Assembly (NCBI RefSeq): GCF_009604425.1 | Contig: NZ_WEGI01000013.1 | Location: forward strand, 278,108 to 342,107 | Direction of reading: 5' to 3' | Length of the DNA stretch: 64,000 bases | Source of the DNA: Nocardia aurantia | GTDB lineage: Bacteria > Actinomycetota > Actinomycetes > Mycobacteriales > Mycobacteriaceae | The notes under the pieces: model-generated | The model's input: only the letters and a program-made list of their open reading frames with translations | What the model was told of the DNA's origin: nothing | The model's database searches: none | Program-made: the position numbers and the translations under genes | In this document: positions 1-26,800 of the stretch, piece after piece | Position numbering within the stretch: the first letter of the stretch is position 1 | How the letters are laid out: every line of letters begins with the position of its first letter

Positions 1-11816
<11,816 letters not shown>

Positions 11817-11817
<1 letters not shown>

Positions 11818-14800
11818 TGTCCCACGCCGAATCGGTTGCCTTCACCCGTTCCGCCGACCGGGCGGCCCTGCGCGCCGCCTACGGCATCGCCGACCTCCCC
11901 GATCTGATCGACACGGTGGCCGGCCTGGCCCCGGGCCGGATCGCCGTGCGGGACAACGACTCCGAGGTCGACTACGCCACGCTCGCCACCGAGGTGGCCA
12001 CGCTCGCCGACGCGACCGGCGGCATGCTGACCCCGGACGCGCTCGTACAGCTCGCCGTCGCGAACCGGCTGCCCGGCCTGCTGGATTCGGATCACGGTGC
12101 GCTGGCCGCCGCGCTGGCGGCGCTGCTGGAGGATGCTCTCGACGCCGCCGCGGACGTGCTGTCACCTGATCTGGCCCCGGCCGAGACCCTCGCCAGCCTG
12201 TTCTCGGAGCAGGTGTCCCGGACGCCCGAGGCGCCGGCCGTGGAATTCCGCGGTGAGGTCCTGACCTACGCCGAATTGGACCGGCGCGCGGAGCGAACGG
12301 CACGGCATCTCACGGCACTCGGCGTCGGTCCGGATACGCTGGTGGGCATCGCGATCCGGCGTTCGATCGACCTGCTGGTCGCCGTCTACGCCGTCCACAA
12401 GGCGGGTGGCGCCTATGTCCCGCTCGACGTCGACCACCCGGCCGAGCGCCTGGAATACATGCTCGACGTGGCCGCTCCGGCGTTGGTGCTCACCACGGCC
12501 GCCGACCGGCCCGCGTTCGATCCGGCGGCGCCGGTGCTGTGCCTGGACGATATCGGCACGGACGCAACGGGTTCGGAGCGACCCGGCCCGTACCCGGTCG
12601 TCCGCCCGGACCACCTGGCCTACGTGATCTTCACCTCGGGGTCGACGGGCCGCCCGAAGGGCGTCGCCGTGTCGCATCGCTCGATCGTCGCCAATCTGCG
12701 CTGGCGGCAGCGGCGTTACCCGCTGCGCGACACCGATGTCGTGCTCCAGAAGACGCCGTGCACGTTCGATGTCTCGGTCTGGGAGTTGTTCTGGCCGTTG
12801 CAGGTCGGTGCCCGCCTGGTGATCGCCGAGCCCGAGGGGCACCGCGACCCCGGATACCTGCGGTCGGCGATCGCCGGGAACCGGGTCACCGTGGCTCATT
12901 TCGTGCCCTCGATGCTGGCCGAATTCGTCTCGGCCGCGGCCGATTCGGGCGGGGGCGCGGAACTCGACAGCCTCCGGCTGGTGTTCGCCTCCGGTGAGGC
13001 GCTGCCCGCCGCGACCGCCGCGGCCTTCCGCGATCTCAGCGGCGCGTTCCTGCACAACCTGTACGGCCCGACGGAGGCCGCCGTCGACGTGACGGGGCAC
13101 GAGGTCACGGCCGCGGATCACGCCGGCGTCCCGATCGGCGCCGCGGCCGACGACACCGAACTGCTGGTCCTCGACGACGCGCTGCGGCCGGTGCCCGACG
13201 GCGTGGTCGGCGAACTGTATCTGGCCGGGGTCCAGCTCGCCCGCGGCTATCTCGCCCGGCCGGCGCTCACCGCAGAACGCTTCGTCGCGGCACCGGACGG
13301 GGCGCCCGGCGATCGGATGTACCGCACCGGCGATCTGGCGCGCCGGCTGCCCGCCCCGCACGGGGGCCCGCGCGAGCTGGAATACCTGGGCCGCACTGAC
13401 TTTCAGGTGAAGCTGCGCGGCCTGCGTATCGAACTCGGCGAGGTGGAGGCCGCGCTGCTACGGCACGAGGGAATCCGGCAGGCCGCGGTGACCCTGCACC
13501 GCCGGACCTCCGGAGACCATCTCATCGGCTACGTGGTCGCCGGCGCCGCACTCGAATCCGCGACCGTCCTCGCCGGACTGCGCGAACGGCTGCCCGCCTA
13601 CATGGTGCCCGCGCGGCTGGTGATCCTGGACCGGATGCCGTTGAGCGCCAACGGGAAGCTGGACCGCCGTGCGCTGCCCGAGCCCGAATTCGGCGACGCC
13701 GAAACGGAATTCCGGGTGCCCGGCACCGCCGCCGAACGCGCGGTCGCGGAGATCTTCGCCGGCCTGCTCGACGTCGAACGGGTCGGCGCCGACTCGGATT
13801 TCTTCGCCCTCGGCGGCAATTCGCTGATCGCCACCCGAGCCATCGCCCGGATCGGCGAAGCGCTCGGTACGGCGGTCGACGTCCGTGACTTCTTCGACCG
13901 GCCGACCCCGGCCGCGCTGGCGGCACTCACGGGTCGCGGCGGCCGGGTCCCGGCCGCACCGGGCGCCCGCCCGGACCGGATTCCGCTGTCGCCGGCGCAG
14001 CGCCGAATGTGGTTCCTGAACCGATTGGCCCGCAGCGGTTTCGACGGCACCGGAGCGTTCGATCCGGCCGCGGTGGACAACATCCCGGTGGCGCTGCGCC
14101 TGCGCGGCGCGCTCGACGTCGCCGCGCTGTCCGCCGCCGTCACGGCCGTGCTCGACCGGCACGAGGTGCTGCGGACGAGCTATCCGCAGGATGCCGAGGG
14201 CGCTCATCAGCGGATCGCGCCCGTCCGCGCCGTGCACGGTGATCCGATCCCGGTGGCCGTGGACGACCTCCCGGTGGCCGTCCGGGAACTCGCCGCCGCC
14301 GGATTCGATGTCACGGTGGCCGCACCGGTGCGAATCGTACTGTTGCGCAGCGCTTCCGACGATCACACGCTGGTCATGGTGGTACATCACATCGCCGCCG
14401 ACGGGCTGTCGATGGGAATCCTGTTGCGCGACCTGATCGCCGCGTATCGCGCGCACCGGACCGGCACCGCGCCGGCGTGGCCGATCCTGCCGTGGCAGTA
14501 CGCCGACTACGCGGTGTGGCAGCAGGCCCGGCTGGGCGCGGACATCGATCCCGGGTCGGAGGCCGCGCGCCAGATCGCCTTCTGGCGTAACGAACTCGCC
14601 GATCTGCCCGTTCAGCTCGACCTGCCGGCGGATCGGCCGCGCCCGGTGGAGTCCTCGTATCGCGGCGCCGCCGTGGCCTTCGGGATCGACGGCGGGCTGC
14701 GGTCCGCGGTCGACCGGCTGGCCGCCCGGTACCGCGCGACGCCGTTCATGGTGCTGCACGCCGCGCTGGCCGCCCTGCTGGCCCGCCTGTCCGGCACCTC

Positions 14801-17800
14801 CGACATCGCCGTCGGCTCACCGGATGCCGGGCGTGGTGATCGTGGCCTCGACGATCTGGTCGGGATGTTCGTCAACACCCTGGTGCTGCGCACCCGGGTG
14901 TCCGCGCATCGATCGTTCGCCGAACTGGTCGCCGACACCCGCGCGGCCGCCGTGCGGGCCTTCGCGCACCGGGACGTGCCGTTCGAGCGGATCGTGGAGG
15001 TTCTGGACCCGCCGCGCTCCCGGGGCAGGCATCCGCTGTTCCAGGTGGCGCTGTTCCTGCAGAACCTCCCGGTGGCCGCGCCCGACTTCCCGGATCTCAC
15101 CGCGGAACTGGTGGACGCGCCCGTCACGGTCGCCAAATTCGATCTGCAACTGACGATCTCGGAGCCGACGGCCGGCGCTGGCTACCGGGCCGAATTCACC
15201 TATGCGACGGACCTGTTCGAGCAGGCGACCGTGCGGGAGTTCGCGGCCAAGCTGATCCGGCTGCTCGCGGCCGTCACGACCGATCCGGATCGGCCGGTCG
15301 GCGACGTGAACCTGCTGGATCCCGGTGAAACGGATTACGTCACCGAGAGCTGGAACGCCAGCGGGCACCGGGTACCCGATCGGCTGCTGCACGAGGGATT
15401 CGACGCCCAGGTGCGGCGCGATCCGGACGCCCGGGCCCTGGTCTCCGGCGATACCGAGGTGACCTACGGCGAGCTGTCGGAGCGGGCGAACCGGCTCGCG
15501 CGCCGGCTCGTCGAGCGCGGGGTCGGCCCGGAAAGCCTGGTGGTGCTGGCCCTTCCGCGCTCGATCGAGCTGGTGGTCGCCCTGTACGCGGTGCTGCGCG
15601 CCGGCGGCGCCTACGTGCCGGTCGATCCGGATCATCCGGCCGAGCGGATCCGGCATGTGGTCGGCACTGCCCGGCCGTGCCTGATTTTGACCGCCCGGGG
15701 CTCCGGACTGCCCGCGCTGCCGGGCGTTCCGATCGAGGAGTGGGACGAGACCGTCCTCGCGACCTACTCCGGGGCCCGGATCCGGGACGGCGAACTCGCC
15801 GCGCCGCCGCAGCCCGATCATCCCGCCTACGTGCTGTTCACGTCCGGCTCGACCGGCCGGCCGAAGGGCGTCACCGTCACCCATCGGGCGATCGTGAACC
15901 AAATGGCGTGGATGCAGGACGAATACGGCTTGCACGCGTCCGACGTGTACCTGCAGAAGACTGCCACCACCTTCGACGTCTCGCAGTGGGGCTGGTTCCT
16001 CCCGCTGCGCGCCGGCGCGACGCTGGTGCTGGCCGGCCCGGACGGGCACCGCGATCCGCGGCACCTGGCCGAACTGACCGCGCGCCACCGGGTCACCGTC
16101 ACCGACTTCGTGCCCTCCGTGCTCGCGGTTTTCGCGGCACACGCACGGCCCGGCGAATTGGCCTCGCTGCGCGACATCTTCGTGATCGGCGAGGCGTTCC
16201 CGCCGGAGACCGCGGCCGCGGTCCGCGCGGTGTGCGGCGCGCGACTGCACAATCTGTACGGCCCGACCGAGGCCGCGGTCTCGATCACCTCCCGGGAGGT
16301 CACCGAGGCCGACCTCCGGGTGGTGCCGATCGGTGAACCAGGGTGGAACAGCCGGGTCTACGTGCTGGACGAGCGGCTGCATCCCGCTCCGATCGGGGTG
16401 CCCGGCGAGTTGTACCTCGGCGGTGTGCAATTGGCGCGCGGCTACCACGGCCGCGCCGACCTGACCGCCGATCGATTCGTCGCCGACCCGTTCTCGGGAC
16501 GCGGCGAACGGCTCTATCGGACCGGCGATCTGGCCCGCTGGACCGCCGACGGTGAACTGGTGTATCTCGGGCGCACCGATTTCCAGGTGAAGTTCCGCGG
16601 CCAGCGCCTCGAACTCGCCGAGATCGAGACGGCCCTGCTCGCCGATCGCGGTGTCGGCCAGGCCGCCGCCCGGCTGATCCACGGGGAGGACGGTGACCGG
16701 CTCGCCGCCTACGTGGTGCCGACGCCGGGCCAGGACCTGGACGCGGAGGCGCTGCGTGCCGCGCTGGCCGGCCGGTTGCCGTCAGGGCTGGTCCCGACGA
16801 CCGTCACGATCCGCACCGAATTCCCGCTGAACAGCAGCGGAAAGCTGGACCGGGCGGCGCTGCCGATCCCGCAGGTCACCGCCGGTGACTACCGGCCGCC
16901 GCGGAGCCGCGCCGAAATTGCTGTGGCACAGGTATTCTCGGAGATCCTGCGACGCGAGCCGATCGGCCGCGACGACGACTTCTTCGCGCTCGGCGGCAAC
17001 TCGCTGGCCGCCACCCAGGTCACCGCCCGGCTGGGCCGGATGCTCGGGGCGACGGTCCCGGTCCGCGCGCTGTTCGAAACGCCGACGGTGGCCGGGCTGG
17101 CCGCCGCTGCCGCCGACGCCGCACCGGCCCGTCTCGCCCTGACCGGACAGACCCGGCCCGAGTCGATTCCGCTGTCGATGGCTCAGCAACGGATGTGGTT
17201 CCTCAACCGATTCGAGCTCGGCGGCCGCGCCGAAACCGCTGCCGCCTATCACATTCCGATGGCGGTGCGGCTCACCGGCGCCCTCGACCTTCCGGCGCTG
17301 CGCCGGGCCGTCGGCGATGTCGTGACGCGACACGAGATCCTGCGCACCTCATATCCGGACCGGGACGGGGTGCCGTATCAGGTGATCCATCCCGGACCGG
17401 GCACCGCGGCGGAGATCACCGTCACCACCGTGACCGCGGCCGAACTGTCACAACGGATCGAACGCCTGGTCGCCGCCGGATTCGACGTCACCCGCGAGAT
17501 CCCGCTGCGGATCGGTCTTTTCGAGCTCGACGCCCGTGATCACGTGCTCGTGCTGGTCGCCCATCACATCGCCTCCGACGGCTGGTCGACGGGCCCGCTC
17601 GTCCGCGACCTGATGACCGCCTACGCCGCCCGATCGGCCGGAACCGCACCCGGCTGGGCCGAACTCCCGGTCCAGTACGCGGATTACGCGCTCTGGCAAC
17701 ATGCGGTGCTCGGCGGCGAGGACGATGTGGACAGCGTGATCGCCGCACAGGCGGCGTTCTGGCGCACCGAATTGACCGGCATCCCGGACGAATTGGTCCT

Positions 17801-20800
17801 CCCGGCGGATCGGCCACGACCGGCGCGGCCCTCCTTCGGTGGCGACCGGGTCCGGTTTACCGTGCCCGGCGAGGTGCGGGACCGGTTGCGGCAGGTGGCC
17901 GCCGACGGGCAGGCCACGCTGTTCATGACCCTGCACGCCGCCCTGGCGGTCCTGCTGTCGCGGCTGGCCGCCACCGAGGATGTCGTGATCGGCTCCGCGG
18001 TGGCCGGCCGCGGTGAGGCCGAACTCGACGATCTCGTGGGCATGTTCGTCAACACCCTGGTGCTGCGCACCCGGGTGTCCGGCGCCGCGAGCTTCCGGCA
18101 GGTGCTGGCCGACACGAGAGCCACGGACCTGCGGGCGTTCGCCCACGCCGATCTGCCGTTCGAACGACTCGTGGAACTGCTGGACGTGCCGCGCTCCACC
18201 GCGCGTCATCCGGTCTTCCAGGTCGCGCTCGCCGTCGACGACCTGCCGAGGCCCGCCGTCGAACTGCCCGGAATCACCGCGGGCCCGGTCGATCTCGCCG
18301 TCGGCGCCACCAAGGTGGACCTGTTCCTCACCGTCCGGGAATCCGGCACCGGGCTGGACGCCGAATTCACCTATGCCCGGGACCTGTTCGACGCGACCAC
18401 GATCGAGGCGTTCGCCGCGCGACTGCGGCGCCTGCTCGCCGGCATCGTCGCCGAACCCGATGCGCCCGTGGGTGATCTGCGACTGATCGAGTCGGCGGAG
18501 TACCGGTCGCTGACCGCCGATCGCGTCGCCGGACCGCCCCCCGGCGCACTGCTGCCGGACCTGCTCACGGGCGGCCTCGCCGCGGGCCGCGACCGGATCG
18601 CGATCCGCGCCGAGGGCCGCTCGATCACCTACGGCGAGCTCGACGAGCAATCCTCGCGACTGGCACGGGTATTGATCGATCGCGGCGTCGGCCCGGAACG
18701 GCTGGTCGCCGTCGCCCTGCCGCGTTCGGCCGAACTGGTGATCGCGGTCCTGGCCGTCGCCAAGGCCGGCGGCGCGCACGTACCGGTCGATCCGACCCAT
18801 CCCGTGGATCGCCTGCGGCACATGGTCACCGACGCCGCCGCCGTGCTCGGCCTCACCATGTCCGCCTACGCCGATCGGCTGCCGGACGAGGTGCCGTGGC
18901 TGGCGCTCGACGCGCCCGGCACCCGGCGGGAATGCGAGGCGGCCGCGTCCGTTCCCGTCCGGGACGCCGAACGCCTTGCGCCGGTGCGGGCCACGCATCC
19001 GGCCTACGTCATCTACACGTCCGGCTCGACGGGTACGCCGAAGGGCGTGACCGTGACGCACACCGGCCTGGCCGCGCTGGCGGAATACGCGCGGACCACC
19101 TACGGACTGCGTCCGGAACACCGGTTCCTGCAACTGTGCTCACCCAGCTTCGATCCCTCGGTGCTGGAGTGGATCTCGGCGCTGTCGGCCGGTGCCGCGC
19201 TGGTGATCGTGCCGCCGCGGATCATCGGCGGACCGGAACTGGCCGCGCTGCTGCGCACCGAGGCCGTCACCCACGCGATCTTCACCCCCGCCGTGCTCAG
19301 CACGGTCGATCCGGCGGATCAGCGGCAGCTCGAGGTGGCCATCGTCGGCGGCGACGTCACCACGCCGGAGTTGCTGGCCAAGTGGCACTCCGGCCGCCGC
19401 TACCTGAACACCTACGGGCCGACCGAGGCGACCGTCGCGGTCTCCAGCGCACACCTGACCCCGGGGCGGCCGCTGACCGTCGGCACACCGCTGCCGGGGG
19501 TCACGGCGCTGGTCCTCGACGCCCGCCTGCATCCGGCGCCGATCGGTGTGGCCGGTGAGCTGTACGTCGCGGGACCCGGTGTGGCGCGCGGATATCGGAA
19601 TCGGCCCGGCCTGACCGCCGAGCGCTTCGTGCCCGATCCGTGGGGAGCGCCCGGTGACCGGATGTATCGCACCGGCGATGTGGTCCGGTGGCTCGAGTTC
19701 GGCGGCCGCCGGGAACTGGAATACCTGGGGCGCACCGACTTCCAGGTGAAGATCCGCGGCGTCCGGATCGAACTCGGCGAGATAGACGCGGTCCTCGCCG
19801 CACATCCCGAGGTGGATTTCGTGACCACGCTGGGCCGCGAACACAGCTCGGGGGCAGCGATTCTCGTGTCCTATGTGCTGCCGCGCCCGGGTGCCGCGCC
19901 GGAGCCGGCCGAACTGACCGAATTCGCCGCGCGCAGCCTGCCCTCACATCTGGTCCCGTCGGGAATCGTGATCCTGGACAAGATCCCGCTGACCCCGGTC
20001 GGCAAGCTCGACCGCCGGGCGCTGCCGGAGCCCGTGGTGACGGTCGCCGAGTACCGCCCGCCGGTGGGCCCGGCGCAGATCCTGGTGGCCGAGGTCTTCG
20101 CGGCGGTGCTGGCGGTGGAACGTGTCGGCGCCGACGACGACTTCTTCGTGCTGGGTGGCAATTCGCTGTCCGCGACGCAGGTCTCGGCTCGGCTCGCACG
20201 CGCCACCGGGTCCGTGGTCCCGGTGCGGACGGTGTTCGACGCCTCGACCGTCCGTACGCTGGCCGCCCGGATCACGCTGCCGGACAACGACGTCCGTACG
20301 CCGATCCCGGCTCTGACTCCGGTGCCACGCGATACGGCGATTCCGGTGTCGATCGCCCAGCAGCGCCTGTGGTTCCTCAACCGGTTCGATGCCGGCGGCG
20401 CGGGGTACAGCATCCCGTTCGCGTTGCGCCTGACCGGTGACCTGGACGTCGCCACGCTGCGCGCCGCACTCGGCGACCTGATCGCGCGGCACGAGACGCT
20501 GCGCACCCGCTATCCGGAACGGGACGGCGCCGCCGTGCAGGAGATCCTGCCCGCCGCCGATTACCCGGTCCCACTGGAATTCTCGTCCGTCCCCGCCGCC
20601 GAGGTGCCCGCGGTACTGGAAGCGGTGGTACGACGCGGCTTCGACGTCACTCGTGAGGTGCCGCTGCGCGTCGCGCTGGTCCGGCCCTCCGACGCGGACC
20701 GCGAGCACATCCTGCTCGTCGTCCTGCACCACATCGCCGCCGACGGCTGGTCCGCCGGTCCGCTGACCCGCGACCTGCTCGCCGCGTACGCCGCGCGCAG

Positions 20801-23800
20801 CGCCGGCACGTCGCCCGGCTGGGCCGAATTGCCGATCCAGTACGCCGATTTCGCGGTGTGGCAGCGCACGGTCCTGGGCCGCGCCGACGACCCGGCCTCG
20901 ATCCTGGCCGGGCAGTTGGACTTCTGGACCCGCACACTGCGCGGGATACCGGATGTGCTGGAGCTGCCGTCGGATCGGCCCCGGCCGCCGGTGGCCACCC
21001 AGCGCGCCGGCGCGACCAGCGGGCGGCTCGACCGTGAGCTGCACCGCGCCGTCCTCGCGCTGGCGGACACCCATCGGGTGACGCCGTTCATGGTGGTGCA
21101 CACCGCGCTGGCGATCCTGCTCGCGCGACTGTCCGGCACCGAGGACATCGTGATCGGCACCCCGGTGGCCGGTCGCGGCGAAGAGGCCCTCGACGACCTG
21201 GTCGGCATGTTCGTCAACACCCTGGTGCTGCGCACCGGAATTCGACCGGGCGCCACCGTCGCCGAGACGCTGGAACTCGTGCGCGAGACCGACCTCGCGG
21301 CCTTCGACCACGCGGCCCTGCCCTTCGAACAGGTCGTCGACGCGGTGAATCCCGCGCGCTCCCGGGCACATTCGCCGCTGTACCAGGTGATGCTGACCCT
21401 GCAGAACCAGGCGACGGCCGAACTGCGCCTGCCGGGGCTCGCCGTCGAACCGATCGACGCGGCGCTCGCGCCCATCGATCCGGACCTGGACTGGACGCTG
21501 GCCGCCGCGCACGACGACACCGGCGCTCCCGCGGGCATCGACATCCACCTGCATTACGCGGCCGACCTGTTCGACCCGGCCACCGCCGCGAACCTGCTCG
21601 CGATGTTCGAGCGGGTACTGGCCGCGATGGTGGCCGACACCCGCACGGCGGCCGCCGATGTGGATCTCCTGAGCGCGGCGCAACGCCGGTTGCTGCTCGA
21701 GCAGCGCAACGCCACGGACCGCGAACTGGCCCCGGAAACCCTTGCGGACCTGCTGGATCGCCGCGCGGCCGCCACCCCGGCGGCCACCGCGCTGCTGTTC
21801 GAGGGCGACTCGATCAGCTACGGCGAACTCGACAGCCGGTCGAACCGGTTGGCCCGCGCGCTGATCCGCGCGGGCGTCGGTCCCGACACCGTCGTCGGGC
21901 TGGTGGCGTGGCGCGGCTTCGACATGGTGGTCGCGGTGCACGCGATCGTGCGAGCCGGCGGCGCCTACCTGCCGATCGACCCCGGCCATCCCGCCGATCG
22001 GGTGGCGCGCACCCTCACCGCCGCCGGAGCGCGGCTGGTGCTGACCGCCGGTGGCGCGGAAACCATACTGCCGGAACATATCCGGCGACTCGACGCGAGC
22101 GATCCGGCGGTGGCCGGACTGTCCGGCGCCACGGTGCGCGACAGTGACCGGCTCGGCCCCCTGCGGCCGGACAACCTCGCCTATGTGCTGTTCACCTCCG
22201 GATCGACCGGTCAGCCGAAGGGCGTGGCGACCGATCATCGCGCGATCGTGAACCAATTGCGCTGGCTGGAACACAGATACGAGGTGACCGACGCCGACCG
22301 CATCATGCAGCGCGCGCCGCTCACCTTCGACGTGTCGGTGTGGGAATGCTTCCTGCCCGCGACCGTCGGCGCGCCACTGGTCCTGCCGCGGCCCGACGGG
22401 CACCTGGATCTGAGCTACCTCGCCGATCTGATCGCCGAACACCGGATCACCATCGCGGAGCACGTACCCTCGGTGCTCGCGGCGCTGGTCGCCGAGGGCC
22501 GGGCGGAGGCGTTGCGATCGTTCCGGCACCTGCACACCGGCGGTGAGGCGCTCACCCCCGAATTGCGGTCCGCACTGCGGGAGTCGGTCGGCGGCTCGGT
22601 GCACAACGCGTACGGCCCCACCGAGGCCGCGATTTCCACCGTGTTCCACGAATTCACCGACGACGACGGTGAATTCGAGGTCGCCATCGGCCGCCCCTGC
22701 TGGAACACCCGGGCGTACATCCTCGACGCCCGGCTGCATCCGGTGCCACCGGGCGTCACCGGCGAGTTGTATCTCGCGGGCGTGCAGCTGGCGCGGGGCT
22801 ATCACGGGCAGGGCGGCCCGACCGCCGAGCGCTTCGTGGCAGACCCGTTCGGCGGCGCGGGAACCCGGATGTACCGCACCGGCGATCTCGCCCGCTGGAA
22901 CTCCGCCGGCGACATCGTCTATTTGGGCCGCAACGACTTCCAGATCAAACTGCGCGGTCAGCGCATCGAACTCGGCGAGATCGAGGCGGCGCTGACCGGA
23001 CTGCCCGGTGTCGCGAACGCGGCCGTGGTGGTGGCACGGGACCGGGCGGGCACCGACGCGCTCGTCGGATACGTCACCGGCGCGGACCTGTCCGCGACGG
23101 CCGTCTCGGCCGCGCTCCGGGACCGGTTGCCGTCGGCGATGATTCCGGCGCATCTGGTGGTGCTGGACGCCATGCCGCTCACCACGGTGGGCAAACTGGA
23201 TCGCCGGGCGCTGCCGCCGGTCGAATTCGACGCTCCCACAGTCGCGTTCCGCGCACCCGGGGAAGGCGCCGAAGCTGTACTGGCCGCGCTCGCCACCGAC
23301 CTGCTGGCGACGGACGCGCCGTTCGGCGCGGACGACGACTTCTTCGGCCGCGGTGGCAACTCGCTGCTGGCCATGCGACTGGTCGCGCGCGCGAATGCCG
23401 CGCTGGGCTGCGCGTTGACCGTGCGCGAGGTGTTCGAGGCGCCGACGGTGGCCGGGCTCGCCGCCCGGGCTGTCCTCGCCGCGGACCGTCCGGCGGGCCC
23501 GCGCGCGGTGCCGCGTCCCGGCCGAATCCCGTTGTCGGCGGCCCAGAGCCGGATGTGGCTGCTGAACCGGCTCGATCCGGACTCCGCCGTCTACAACATC
23601 CCGATCACCATGCGGCTGACCGGTGACCTCGACCTCGCGGCGCTGCGCGCGGCCGTCACCTACGTGATCGACCGGCACGAGACGCTCCGCACCCGCTATC
23701 CGGCCGATGCGGCGGGTCCGGCCCAGCTGGTACTTCCCCTGGACGGGCGGGCATCGGAGCTGCTCGAGGTGGTCGAGATCGCGGCGGACTCGGTGCGGAC

Positions 23801-26800
23801 CGCCGTATCCGACACCGCCGCGATCGGTTTCGATCTGCGCACCGAGATTCCGCTGCGGATCCGGTTGTTCCGGATCACACCGGTGGATCACGTACTGGCC
23901 GTCGTCGTGCATCACATCGCGGCCGACGGTGTATCGGCCGGGCCGCTGGCCCGCGACCTGATGGTGGCGTACAGCGCCCGGGTGGCCGGATCGGCGCCCG
24001 CGTGGTCGCCGCTGCCCGTGCAGTACGCCGATTTCGCCCTGTGGCAGCGGGACATCCTCGGTGATCCCGGCGATCCGGACTCGGTGCTGTCGCGGCAGTT
24101 GGCGCACTGGCGGACCGAGCTCGCGGGCGCCGCACCGGTATTGGAACTGCCGGCCGACCGGCCCCGCCCGCCCGTCGCCTCCGGGCGGGGCGCGGCCGTC
24201 GAATTCGACCTCGATGCCCCGACCACCCGGGCGATCACGGAACTGGCCCGCGCGCACGGGGTGTCGCCGTTCATGGTGGCGCACGCCGCCTTCGCCGCAC
24301 TGCTGTCCCGCCTGTCCGGCACCGGCGACATCGTCGTCGGCACCCCGATCGCGGGACGCGCGCACGCCGAACTGGACGATCTGGTCGGCATGTTCGTCAA
24401 CACCCTGGTGCTGCGCACCCCGGTACGCGGCGAGGACACCTTCGCGGACCTGCTCGCCACGGTGCGCGAGGCCGACGTCCGCGCCTTCGCCCACGCGGAC
24501 GTGCCGTTCGAGCTGCTCGTCGACGAGCTCGATCCCGTTCGCTCGCAGGCACATTCGCCGGTCGTGCAGACCCTGCTGACCTACGAGCACCGGGACGACA
24601 CGGTCCTGCGGCTGCCCGGCCTCCAGGTCGACGCCTACGAATTACCTATCGCCACCGCGCAATTCGATCTGTCGCTGGCGCTGACCGAGCTCGCCGCCGG
24701 CGCGGACACGGTGGTGCACGCGGTACTCGGTTACGCCACCGACCTCTTCGACGAGGCCACGGTCGACGCGTTCGCCGCGCGGTATCGCCGGATCCTGGCC
24801 GCGGCCGTCGCCGACGCGTCGATCGCCGTGGGTGACATCGACCTGTTCGACCCGGCCGAACGTCTACTGGTGCTGGCCAATTGGAACGCCACCGGCTACG
24901 ACGTGAACCGGCTGGTGCTCGGCAAGGCCGCCGGGACCAGGGAACTGACCCTCGCCTCGATGTTCACCGACCGAGCCGGGCACACCCCGGCGGCGCCGGC
25001 GGTGACATTCGACGGCACGAGTCTGTCCTACGCGGAGTTCGCCGGGCGGGTGAATCGGCTGGCCCGTCACCTGATCGGCCTGGGTGTCGGCCCGGACGCT
25101 CTGGTGGCATTGCATATTCGCCGCTCGGTGGAGCTCGTGGTCGCCATGTACGCGGTGACCGTGGCCGGCGGCGGCTACCTGCCGCTGGATCCGGACCATC
25201 CCCGGGACCGGACCGAATACGTGCTGGACGTGGCCGATCCGGTCTGTGTGCTGACCACCTCCGCCGACGCCGCCGATCTCGGCGTCCCCGCGATCCGCGT
25301 CGACGAACTCGACATCTCGGGTCTCGACCCGGGACCGGTGTCCGACGCCGACCGCCGGGCCCCGCTGCGCGGCGGCCACACGGCCTACGTGCTGTTCACC
25401 TCGGGATCCACCGGTCGCCCCAAGGGGGTGGCGGTGACCCACGAGGCGATCGTCAACCGCCTGGTCTGGATGCAGGACGAGTACGTCCTCGACGAGGACG
25501 ATGTGGTGCTGCAGAAGACGCCCGCCACCTTCGACGTCTCGGTCTGGGAGTTCTTCTGGCCCTTGCAGATCGGCGCGCGACTGGTGATCGCCGCACCGGA
25601 CGGCCACCGTGATCCGCGTTATCTGGCCGAGGTGATCGCCGCCGAGCGGGTCACGGCCGTGCACTTCGTGCCGTCGATGCTCGCGATGTTCCTCGCCGAC
25701 GAGGCGGCCGCGCGATGCCCGAGCCTGCGCCACGTGTTCTGTTCCGGCGAGGCCCTGCCCGCCGCGGTGGCGCAGCGGCTGCGGGCCGCCGGCGACGCGC
25801 AGGTCCACAACCTGTACGGCCCCACCGAGGCCGCCGTCGACGTCACCGCGCACGAGGTGACCGGCGCCGACACGGTGTCCGTCCCGATCGGACGGCCCGT
25901 GTTCAACACTCGGGTGTACGTCCTGGACGCACGGCTGCGTCCGGTGCCGCTCGGGGTGCCCGGCGAGTTGTACCTGGCCGGTGTGCAATTGGCGCGCGGC
26001 TACGTCGCGCGACCGGGTACCACCGCCGGACGGTTCGTCGCCGACCCCTTCGGCACCGGCGAACGCCTCTACCGCACCGGCGATCTGGCGGCGTGGACGC
26101 CGGCCGGTGCACTGGAATATCTGGGCCGCACCGACTTCCAGGTGAAACTGCGCGGCCTGCGGATCGAACTCGGCGAGATCGAATCCGTGCTCACCGCAAT
26201 GGATTCCGTCGCACAGGCGGCCGTGGTCGTGCACGCCGATCCGCACACCGGCGAGCACCTCGTGGCCTACGTGGTGGCCGCCGCCGGCGCCGGACTCGCC
26301 GTCGGCGACGTCACCGCCGAGGCGGCCCGGCGACTGCCCGCCTACATGGTGCCCTCGGTGGTGACCGTGCTGGAACGGTTGCCGCTGAACGGCTCCGGCA
26401 AACTGGACCGCCGTGCGCTCCCCGCCCCGGTCTTCGCGGCGCGCCGGTTCCGGGCGCCGGGCACCGCGGCGGAGTCGGCGGTCGCGGCCGTCTTCGCCGA
26501 ACTGCTGGGCCTGGAGCGGATCGGCGCCGACGACGACTTCTTCGAATCGGGCGGCAACTCGCTGCTCGCTACCCGCGCTGCGGCCCGGCTGGCCGACGAC
26601 TGGGACGCGGACATCCCGCCGCGAATGCTGTTCGAGCACAGTACCGTCGCGGCCCTGGCCCGCGCGGTCGCGGCGCGAGCCGGGACCGATGTCCGGCCAC
26701 CGCTGGTGGCCCGGCCGCGGGCGGAACTCGAACCGTTGTCCCCGGCGCAGCAACGACTCTGGTTCCTCAACCGATTCGACCCCGCCGATTCCGCCCACCA

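Noticed and set aside
19944..24590. Very long minus-strand open frame (about 1500 codons) opposite the NRPS, with others such as 24864-30563 and 8062-11814
   Set aside because: High-GC third positions of the NRPS genes suppress stops on the opposite strand. The translations are low-complexity (Arg, Gly, Gln, Asp, His) and repeat with module periodicity.
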